From contig NZ_LR027603.1 in the NCBI RefSeq assembly GCF_900605495.1, positions 559,997 to 623,996 on the forward strand: DNA of 64,000 bases, in the 5' to 3' direction. The DNA comes from Bacilliculturomica massiliensis. Lineage in GTDB: Bacteria > Bacillota > Clostridia > Peptostreptococcales > Anaerovoracaceae. Below the pieces are notes generated by a model. The model had not been told where the DNA came from. It worked only from the letters and a program-made list of their open reading frames with translations, and ran no database searches. Within the stretch, counting starts at the first letter, position 1. Each line of letters opens with the position of its first letter. This document shows, piece by piece, positions 50,262 to 57,401 of the stretch. The translations under genes and the position numbers were made by a program.

Positions 50262-50793
50262 CCACAACAACTTGACACTACCTCCAGGGCCTGCTGGAGA
50301 TGGCGGGGAACGAAACGACGCAGAAGCGGGTAAGGGAATTCGGCGGGTATCTGCTGAGGCACTGGGAGGAGATTCGACGTCGGCGGACCGAGGAGGTTCC
50401 TGGGAGCTGTACAGAGGGCCAGGTCAGTCACTTGCTTTCGAAACGATTCAGCCGGGATCCGATGGGATGGAGCAGAGCGGGTCTAGGAAAGCTGAGCAGA
50501 GTCAGGATCTATCTAAAAAACGGAGGAAAGCTGACAGGCCTGGAGAAGGAGCGGGAGGAAAAGGAACAAACAGAGGCTTACAGCGCCTATGCAGAGCGGA
50601 TGCTGTCGGAAGCCGTGGAAGGAGCTTGCGATTGGAGCATCTTCAGCCGGAGGGAGACGGTTCCGTTTGATCAGGCCGCCGGAACGCAGCAGATATTACA
50701 CAGACTTGGCTCGTGCCGCGGTCTCCTGAACTGACAGTCGATGCGCTTGTTGATTTCCATTTATCAATCAAAAACTCCACAACAACTTGACAC
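50262..50793. repeat. 17-bp direct repeat flanking the transposase remnant
   Basis: CCACAACAACTTGACAC occurs at 50262-50278 and 50777-50793, 515 bases apart, before and after the ISLre2 fragment. It is probably the terminal segment of the insertion sequence, left twice by insertion of one copy next to another or by internal deletion. Confidence 0.6.
50276..50734 (+). pseudogene. ISLre2-family transposase, 3' fragment
   Basis: The frame (ETTQKRVREFGGYLLRHWEEI, then CTEGQVSHLLSKRFSRDPMGWS and VRIYLKNGGKLTG) matches the C-terminal third of ISLre2 (UPF0236) transposases of about 450 residues. The frame begins directly after a stop inside the direct repeat, with no ribosome binding site, so it is a dead 5'-truncated remnant. 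It lies immediately upstream of the first CRISPR leader, in the place where type I-C cas genes would normally be. Confidence 0.8.
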
Positions 50794-50972
50794 GACCCGT
50801 AAAACAGCACTGTTTGACTTATAACGCAGGACAAAGTAAAATAGACGTATAGAAAGTGAATAGGAAGCGTGAAATGCCTTATGAGAATGTTGCTTTTGTT
50901 TTGCGCATAGGAAGCAGGATGAAGCGCTGAAATCGTATGGCATCTTCACAAACCAAATCAGGATTAGCAGCA

Positions 50973-51130
50973 GTGCGAATGGGAAGCTCACATAAAAATC
51001 CCGGGGCATTCGCACCTGAAATGGGAGATATAAAAGCAGTTGAACGGTCGTAGTGCTAAAAATATTGTGAAAGAAGAGAAGAAATAGTTGGGAAATTGGA
51101 TATCTGCAGGAATCATTGCGGATATTTGCT
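50973..51130 (+). promoter_or_regulatory. Leader of CRISPR array 1
   Basis: GTGCGAAT (50973-50980) and ATTCGCAC (51008-51015) form an inverted repeat with a 27-base centre, ending 115 bases before the first repeat. The array 2 leader has the same elements at the same spacing. The rest, AT-rich, is typical of leaders. The stretch 50794-50972 shows no gene. Confidence 0.75.
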
Positions 51131-51642
51131 GTCGCAGCCTGTGAGGGCTGCGTGGATTGAAATTTCGAGCACACATAAAAAATTTCGCGCCACGCCATGG
51201 TCGCAGCCTGTGAGGGCTGCGTGGATTGAAATGCATTTGAAAAAACCGCAGACCCCGCCACGGCTAACGTCGCAGCCTGTGAGGGCTGCGTGGATTGAAA
51301 TTAGTCCATCGTTACTCAGGCTACCTCTGTCAGAAGCGTCGCAGCCTGTGAGGGCTGCGTGGATTGAAATTCCGACGGAATAAATTCTTCATCTTCCAGC
51401 CCTTGTCGCAGCCTGTGAGGGCTGCGTGGATTGAAATATGATGTCGTCGAATATATTAGTAGCTTGATGACGAAGTCGCAGCCTGTGAGGGCTGCGTGGA
51501 TTGAAATGCTAATAAGCTTAGCGAGGCAACATAGACCATCGTCGCAGCCTGTGAGGGCTGCGTGGGTTGAAATTAAGGCTGACTCAGCAAGATTTCGCAG
51601 ATAAACTGGGTTGCAGCCTGTGAGGGCTGCGTGGGTTGAAAT
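51131..51642 (+). CRISPR. CRISPR array 1: 8 repeats, 7 spacers, type I-C-like
   Basis: The 33-base repeat reads GTCGCAGCC-TGTGAG-GGCTGCG-TGGATTGAAAT, with a 7-bp stem (CGCAGCC/GGCTGCG) and the GATTGAAAT end typical of type I-C. Repeat starts are 51131, 51200, 51269, 51338, 51405, 51475, 51541 and 51610. Spacers are 33-37 bases. The last two repeats have GGGTTGAAAT, and the last also begins GTTG, marking the old, leader-distal end. No cas gene is present within the window. Confidence 0.97.
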
Positions 51643-51684
51643 CGTCATAAACATTATTCTCTTTGGGGATTCCAGCTCAGGCGC

Positions 51685-51885
51685 TATGAAAATAATGGGA
51701 AAAATATTCTACTTTGATTTTATTTCCTTACAGATCCGGAGTTTAACGAAGCGCTAAAGAAAATAGCGGGGCGGATCGATCTAAGCAAGATCAATAATCT
51801 AATTGAAGAAATACCTATAATTGATCTATTACAAAAGGATTTTTTAAGGTGATGATACAGGAACAGAAGGAAAAAAATCATTGAT
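51685..51885 (+). pseudogene. Gene remnant between the CRISPR arrays
   Basis: A frame ending at 51852 reads as natural protein (DPEFNEALKKIAGRIDLSKI, then EEIPIIDLLQKDFLR). After a one-base shift the text continues MIQEQKEKNH to a stop at about 51885. This looks like the C-terminus of a larger protein with a frameshift. The pattern recalls the C-terminal end of HipA-like kinases, but I am not sure of that. Confidence 0.35.
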
Positions 51886-52227
51886 TACAGCAGGAATCCG
51901 CTAATGAAGCTGGAAGCTAGTCTTTCACATACGAAGTGATTTATCACTACCGATGATCCAATATATTTTGTGGCTTTTAGATGTCTGCATCACAGAACGA
52001 TTACTTTATGTTGGATCGTCTGTACAGATTCTATTACAAGCTAAGATTTAGAGAACCGGCTTGACCTAGAATAGGTGTTCCGATATAGTTAAATCAGGCG
52101 ATGAATGGGGCTTGATAAAAATGGATCATAGTTACAATGACTGGGAATGCAGAAAAGACAGAAAGGCAAACAAGGATCATCAGCGACAAGTGGTGAATTG
52201 TTTCAAAATGAACAAAAGGTATTAGCA
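51886..52227. other. Non-coding stretch between arrays
   Basis: AT-rich DNA with no convincing gene on either strand. I looked for cas1, cas2 or cas4 fragments here and recognised none. Confidence 0.5.
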
Positions 52228-52386
52228 GTGCGAATGTGAAGCGAACATAAAATCTCTGGGAGATTCGCACCTGAAAAATTTTATTTTTATGTAAGATATT
52301 GTTTCGAAGCTGGCATGCGATGAGATGAGGGGCGTAGGAATTTCGGTGGTATTGCTCGCGGGGAAACATTTTTCTTGCATTTTGCA
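52228..52386 (+). promoter_or_regulatory. Leader of CRISPR array 2
   Basis: The inverted repeat GTGCGAAT (52228-52235) / ATTCGCAC (52263-52270) again has a 27-base centre and ends 116 bases before the first repeat. Flanking text (TTAGCAGTGCGAATG upstream, CACCTGAAA downstream) is also shared with leader 1. Both arrays are therefore likely read by the same adaptation machinery. Confidence 0.78.
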
Positions 52387-54012
52387 GTCAGGCTCCGTGT
52401 GAGCCTGTGGATTGAAATACCTTTTCTTCTGCCGAACAATAGCGATTGTAATGTCAGGCTCCGTGTGAGCCTGTGGATTGAAATATTACAAGACGCAAAA
52501 TAATTAATGTCATTAAGCCGTCAGGCTCCGTGTGAGCCTGTGGATTGAAATACCATCGCCGTATTCTCGCCCGGCTTGATATCAAGTCAGGCTCCGTGTG
52601 AGCCTGTGGATTGAAATCAAATTTCTCGATTGCAGTATCTGCAAAGTCCTGTCAGGCTCCGTGTGAGCCTGTGGATTGAAATCGTCTGTATAGCAGTCAC
52701 CCGTGCCATATCCGGGCTGTCAGGCTCCGTGTGAGCCTGTGGATTGAAATGGATCACCCTGTATCCGGTGGTGGTCCTGCAGTGGTCAGGCTCCGTGTGA
52801 GCCTGTGGATTGAAATAAGAGATCTTTGGAGCTGCGCCAATTCATCGTCGTCAGGCTCCGTGTGAGCCTGTGGATTGAAATCGTCTGTTTGGCTGACAGG
52901 GGGCCGCCGCCTCGGTCAGGCTCCGTGTGAGCCTGTGGATTGAAATAGCATACCAATCGGATCCAGGGCAGGCCGCCGACCGGTCAGGCTCCGTGTGAGC
53001 CTGTGGATTGAAATCGCACGGTGTTGTCATAGCTCCCGGAATACACATGTCAGGCTCCGTGTGAGCCTGTGGATTGAAATGCAGTATAGCGCGCCAGATC
53101 ACAGGTTAAGCATGTCAGGCTCCGTGTGAGCCTGTGGATTGAAATGCGGCGGGGGAAAACGGCACGTTGCATATACGGGTCAGGCTCCGTGTGAGCCTGT
53201 GGATTGAAATAGGAATTATCGGAGTTTTATCTGGCAAATCCGGGTCAGGCTCCGTGTGAGCCTGTGGATTGAAATAAGGAAGAACAGAAAGAAACGACCG
53301 TTATAGTAAAGTCAGGCTCCGTGTGAGCCTGTGGATTGAAATTACTGGCTAATGTTGCCGTCTTTCTAAATGCAAGTCAGGCTCCGTGAGAGCCTGTGGA
53401 TTGAAATACGGACCAGGTGCGGAAATTAGAGACGACGGACCGTCAGGCTCCGTGAGAGCCTGTGGATTGAAATAAAATCACATTTGCTGTCCCGCCGTTT
53501 GTCGAATGCGTCAGGCTCCGTGAGAGCCTGTGGATTGAAATGAGATACGCCGGGACGACCGGGACTACCAGGTAGGTGTCAGGCTCCGTGAGAGCCTGTG
53601 GATTGAAATTGTGTGGGTGAATGAAAAGTTTTTACGAAACTTTGGTCAGGCTCCGTGCGAGCCTGTGGATTGAAATAAGCGTGCCCAGAGGTTTTTTACG
53701 ATGGCTCGAAAGTCGGGCTCCGTGCGAGCCTGTGGATTGAAATTGCGGCGTCGGCCGTGGCAGGAGTAGGCTCTGCGGGTCAGGCTCCGTGAGAGCCTGT
53801 GGATTGAAATTCGTACCAACACATCAAGAGGCGCTTCGCAAAGGAGTCAGGCTCCGTGTGAGCCTGTGGATTGAAATGCATCCAATAGGTACGGTCTCCA
53901 GATTCAGCCAAGGTCAGGCTCCGTGTGAGCCTGTGGATTGAAATCAAACCCTCTCGGAGCTTGCACATCTGCAGATTGTCGTCAGGTTCCATAAGAGCCT
54001 GTGAATTGAAAT
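52387..54012 (+). CRISPR. CRISPR array 2: 25 repeats, 24 spacers, type I-C-like
   Basis: The 32-base repeat reads GTCAGGCTC-CGTGT-GAGCCTG-TGGATTGAAAT, with a 7-bp stem (CAGGCTC/GAGCCTG). Spacers are 33-36 bases. The fifth loop base varies in blocks: T in repeats 1-15, A in 16-19, C in 20-21 (21 also has CGGG), A in 22, T in 23-24. Repeat 25 (53981-54012) is degenerate. Variation falls in the loop and leaves the stem intact. Orientation and leader position agree with array 1. Confidence 0.97.
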
Positions 54013-54046
54013 AACCTGCCACTCTGCGTAATACATACCACGCCTT

Positions 54047-54153
54047 GTCGCCGCCTGCAATGGCTGCGCAACTCAAAATAACTCTTTTTCCGTTGTAAAT
54101 ACCAACCTGTCGGCAGTCGCCGCCCCCAAAGTCTGCGAACCGTAGACAAAAAT
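54047..54153 (+). repeat. Degenerate CRISPR repeats beyond array 2
   Basis: A 33-base segment at 54047-54079 (GTCGCCGCCTGCAATGGCTG..., ending CAAAAT) aligns with the array 1 repeat rather than the array 2 repeat, 34 bases after the last array 2 repeat. A still poorer one begins at 54116 (GTCGCCGCC), 36 bases further on. Spacing is that of a decayed array. The remaining bases to 54314 show nothing. Confidence 0.6.
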
Positions 54154-54314
54154 TCCATGCGAAGGAATGCGCGTCTCTCGATGGACAGGTCTTACTTTTC
54201 ATAGTCTTCACGGCTGTGCAGACCGGGACGGTGTGCGCTGGAGTTCAGGTGAGAATACAAGGCGATAAGATGACAGTGGAGTAATAGATCGTAAAAGAAA
54301 GGAAAACAGACACA

Positions 54315-55076
54315 ATGACTGGTGAGGTGCTGAAGGGAAGAAACGGATATGACATTCCGTGCATACATACGTTGACGGGCAGTGAAAAGATGGTGGCCAT
54401 TGTCGTACATGGGTTTGGAAGCAGCAAGGAGAGCCCCACGGCGGCCATGCTGGGAGCTGAGTTCCCTCACAGGGGGATCGGCACCTTTGCTTTTGACTTC
54501 CCGGCCCACGGGGAAAGCCCAGTGGACGGGACGGAGCTTTCTATGGAACATTGCATGGATGATCTGGCGTCGGCGGAGGAGAGGGTGCGGCAGCTGTGCC
54601 CAGATGCGGAGATCGTATATTTCGGTTCCAGTTTCGGTGCGTATACAACGCTTCTCTATCTGGCGGAACGTCAGCATGAGGGCCGCAGGGCGTTTTTGCG
54701 CAGTGCGGCGGTAGAGATGCCGCTGCTTTTCCACGATAAGACGCCGGAGGAGCAAGCGACGCTGGCGGCGCAGGGATATCTGACGATGGATCGGGGATAT
54801 GTAAGGCCGTTGAAGCTCACGCAGAATTTTTTTGCAGATCTGGACGCTCATGATGTATTTGAAATATATAAAGGCGGGATCGAGCCGGGAAGTTTTTTGA
54901 TCGGAATGGTACACGGAACTGAGGATGACACGGCGTCGCCGGGCGCGGCGCGGAGATTTGCCATGCTGACTGGCGCCGAACTGACAGAAATATTCGAGGG
55001 AGATCATCGGCTGTCGGGGAAGGGGATGCCGGAACGGGTGACCGCTCTTGCCCATGAGTTCTTTGCGCGTAAATAG
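54315..55076 (+). CDS. Alpha/beta hydrolase
   Basis: This 253-residue protein has the alpha/beta-hydrolase pattern: oxyanion motif VHGFG (residues 31-35), the nucleophile elbow GSSFG with Ser106, and a likely acid and His near the C-terminus (GTEDDTAS, EGDHRLSG). The FDFPAHGES motif around residues 60-68 is typical of serine aminopeptidase/lipase-like S33 hydrolases. There is no signal peptide, so it acts in the cytoplasm. Substrate is unknown. It stands alone next to the CRISPR trailer. Confidence 0.85.
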   Translation: MTGEVLKGRNGYDIPCIHTLTGSEKMVAIVVHGFGSSKESPTAAMLGAEFPHRGIGTFAFDFPAHGESPVDGTELSMEHCMDDLASAEERVRQLCPDAEIVYFGSSFGAYTTLLYLAERQHEGRRAFLRSAAVEMPLLFHDKTPEEQATLAAQGYLTMDRGYVRPLKLTQNFFADLDAHDVFEIYKGGIEPGSFLIGMVHGTEDDTASPGAARRFAMLTGAELTEIFEGDHRLSGKGMPERVTALAHEFFARK

Positions 55077-55169
55077 AGTCAATGGAGACATCTATTTGAT
55101 AAGAGCAGCCCGACGGCGTTTCTCAGCTGCGTATCCAAAACGGAGGATACATTTCGATATATGGAGTCT

Positions 55170-55577
55170 TCAGACACGAATATCCATTTGATGAGAAACT
55201 GCAATGATATCGTACACGACGTCATAGGTGAGCAAACGGAAGTGTTTGTATTGACTTTTGTCAAAGTCGCTCCTCATGGGCAGAGATCGCAGCCATGCGC
55301 TGTCCTCTATCAGGGCAAAACTGCTGCCGTCAAGACAGCCTGATCCGGCTAAGTTTTCATAGGTATCCAACTCGCAGGAAAAGCAGGCGAGTACGCGTCT
55401 GAAGGTCAGTTGATACGGAAACCAGTCTTTTTCATTTCTGTGTTTATCAACAAGGGCTCCGTTTATATCTCCTGTAAAAGTCAGATTGTCCATTTCATCT
55501 TGCTCTGCTTTGCTGAAGTAAATGCAGTCTCTCCCCCGCAGAACGCCCAGATCAGTTTCTATCGGGATTTTCTTCAT
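55170..55577 (-). CDS. Protein of unknown function
   Basis: I do not recognise this 135-residue soluble protein. AAGGAGTG lies 8 bases before the ATG, so it is likely translated. It is rich in Asp, Tyr and Phe, with short beta-like segments (YQLTFRRVLACFSCEL, SSFALIEDSAWL, YKHFRLLTYDVVYDIIAV) that recall small PH-like or immunity-type proteins, but this is an impression only. It has no membrane segment and is monocistronic. Confidence 0.6.
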   Translation of the reverse strand: MKKIPIETDLGVLRGRDCIYFSKAEQDEMDNLTFTGDINGALVDKHRNEKDWFPYQLTFRRVLACFSCELDTYENLAGSGCLDGSSFALIEDSAWLRSLPMRSDFDKSQYKHFRLLTYDVVYDIIAVSHQMDIRV

Positions 55578-55800
55578 GGTTTGGCACTCCTTTTTTGATC
55601 TTATTGTGTGGGAAAGCCGAAGAGGCTTTTGCCGGTTCGTCTCGTCACCAGTCTAAAACACACGGCCTCCGCTGTCAACGGATGGCAATATTTCTAAGGG
55701 GCGTACATCTCAAATAAGCGGACGATGGCGCCGGCAAACGGCGAAGCGTGGGCGAATATGGGCACAGAGAGAAAGGTTCATTCAATGAAAAACCTATGGT

Positions 55801-55864
55801 ATAATAGCCGCAGAGCAGCTATTATAGATTCTGTGCGCGGCAGACGCCATGCGCGGATTATCCC
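55801..55864. repeat. Third, diverged copy of the palindromic repeat
   Basis: ATAATAGCCGCAGAGCAGC and the segment through GCGCGGATTATCCCATGGG follow the order of the 90-bp element at 39838, with substitutions that shorten the first stem to 8 bp. A TGG-TATAAT extended -10 overlaps its left edge (55797-55805). The rest of 55578-56040 shows no gene. Confidence 0.75.
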
Positions 55865-56040
55865 ATGGGCAGATCCTATCACGATGGTCCGGGACCGGCC
55901 ATGATATATTTTTTACATAACGGGAGCACGGAGCCGGCGGGCATGGAAGGAACTGAAGTTACAAGTTACGGGTAGTTGGTCTGAGGATCCTGTGGTCGGT
56001 ATTCCGCTTACATGAGGGAAGGGGCAGAAGACAAAAGTCT

Positions 56041-56073
56041 GAAGTCGTCATGCATCAATATTTGGAAGGATAA
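56041..56073 (+). pseudogene. 3'-end scar of a DUF3427 helicase gene
   Basis: The frame reads EVVMHQYLEG then stop, against EVAESMYQYLEG-stop at the end of the DUF3427 protein at 46476. At DNA level 18 of 19 bases match around TTTGGAAGGATAA. It sits 5 bases before sbcD and supplies part of its ribosome binding site (GGAAGGATAAATAAT). Confidence 0.5.
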
Positions 56074-56078
56074 ATAAT

Positions 56079-57401
56079 ATGAAACTGTTACACACGTCAG
56101 ATCTGCATATTGGCAAGCGCGTCAACGGGTTTTCCATGATTCCGGATCAGGAATACATACTGAATCAGATCCTGGCCGTCACAGAGGCGGAAGGGCCGGA
56201 CGCGGTGCTGATCGCAGGGGATGTCTACGATAAAACGCAGCCGCCGGCTGAGGCGGTGGAACTTTTGGACGAGTTCCTGACAGCGCTGCTGGAACGGGCG
56301 CCGGCGGTATTTCTCATCAGCGGAAATCACGATTCGCCGGAACGGCTGGGGTTTGGCAGTCGGATCATGAAAAACAGAGGGCTGCACATCGCGGGAGTGT
56401 TTGGCGGGAAGTTGGAGAAAGAGCGGCTGACGGATGAGCATGGAGCGGTGAATGTGTATTTGATGCCGTTTATCAAGCCTTCTACAGTTTCGCCTTTTAC
56501 GGGCGGAACGCCGGAGTCGTACGACGAGGCCGTGCGGGCGGTGATCGCGGGCGCCGGGATCGACGCGGGGGAACGGAATGTGCTGGTGGCGCATCAGTTC
56601 GTGACCGGCTGTGGACAGGAACCGGAGCGGTCGGATTCAGAAAATATATCCATCGGGGGCGTAGACAATGTGGACGTCTCTGCTTTTGATGTGTTTGATT
56701 ATGTGGCGCTGGGCCATCTTCACGGCCCTCAGCGGATCGGCCGGGATACGGTCCGCTATGCGGGATCGCCTCTGAAGTATTCCTTTTCGGAGGCAATGCA
56801 GAAGAAGTCGGTGACCATGGTGGACTTGGGGCCTAAGGGCGAGATCGGACTTCGACAGATACCTCTGCGTCCGCTGCGGGATATGCGCCGGATCAAAGGG
56901 CCGTTGGATGAGCTTTTGAAATGGGGCCGCAGGGCGCAGGAGGATGGGTTCCGGCAGATTTCCATGTTTGAGGCCGTTGAGGGGGCGGGTGGATCTGAAG
57001 CAGGTGGATCAGGAGGATCCGAAGCAGATCCGGCGGAGCTGTGTCTGCAGTCCGATCACCCCGATCGCCCGACGCTGGCTCGGCACGGAGTCGGCGGGGA
57101 GACCCGGCTTTCAGAGCATCAGGATTACATAGCGGCGGTGCTGACCGACGAGGAGGAACCGTATGACGCCATCGGCAGACTGCGGACGGTGTATCCGAAT
57201 CTGATGATGCTGGAGTTCGAGAACAGCCGGACTCAGGCTGGAAACAGCCCCATTTTCGCAAGCGGCAGCGACGTGGCGCGAAAAAGTCCGGCGGAGCTTT
57301 TCGCCGACTTTTATGAACAGCAGAACGGAGAGCTGATGAACAGAGAGCAGGAAGAGATCCTTAAGGATATTTTGGAGCAGGCGGGAGGAAGAGAGTTATG
57401 A
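56079..57401 (+). CDS. sbcD: Exonuclease SbcCD subunit D (Mre11 family)
   Basis: This 440-residue nuclease has the metallophosphoesterase motifs TSDLHIGK (N-terminus), AGDVYDKTQPP (about residue 45), SGNHDSPERL (about 78) and GHLHGPQRIG (about 214). SbcCD trims hairpins and protein-blocked DNA ends during double-strand break repair. Residues about 305-325 hold a small low-complexity insert (GGSEAGGSGGSEAD), making it slightly longer than usual. It overlaps sbcC by 4 bases. Confidence 0.94.
   Translation: MKLLHTSDLHIGKRVNGFSMIPDQEYILNQILAVTEAEGPDAVLIAGDVYDKTQPPAEAVELLDEFLTALLERAPAVFLISGNHDSPERLGFGSRIMKNRGLHIAGVFGGKLEKERLTDEHGAVNVYLMPFIKPSTVSPFTGGTPESYDEAVRAVIAGAGIDAGERNVLVAHQFVTGCGQEPERSDSENISIGGVDNVDVSAFDVFDYVALGHLHGPQRIGRDTVRYAGSPLKYSFSEAMQKKSVTMVDLGPKGEIGLRQIPLRPLRDMRRIKGPLDELLKWGRRAQEDGFRQISMFEAVEGAGGSEAGGSGGSEADPAELCLQSDHPDRPTLARHGVGGETRLSEHQDYIAAVLTDEEEPYDAIGRLRTVYPNLMMLEFENSRTQAGNSPIFASGSDVARKSPAELFADFYEQQNGELMNREQEEILKDILEQAGGREL

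Noticed and set aside
50276-50734. Intact small gene of 144 codons
   Set aside because: The translation matches only the C-terminal part of ISLre2 transposases and lacks a start region, so it is listed as a remnant.
51096-51383. A frame encoding repeated SQPVRAAWIEI segments
   Set aside because: This is translation of the CRISPR repeats of array 1. Similar frames on the minus strand and in array 2 are rejected for the same reason.
46477-52386. Search for cas1, cas2, cas3, cas4 or cas8c genes near the arrays
   Set aside because: The genes present are XRE, CDF, MarR, VanZ and a transposase remnant; I recognised no Cas motif in any frame.
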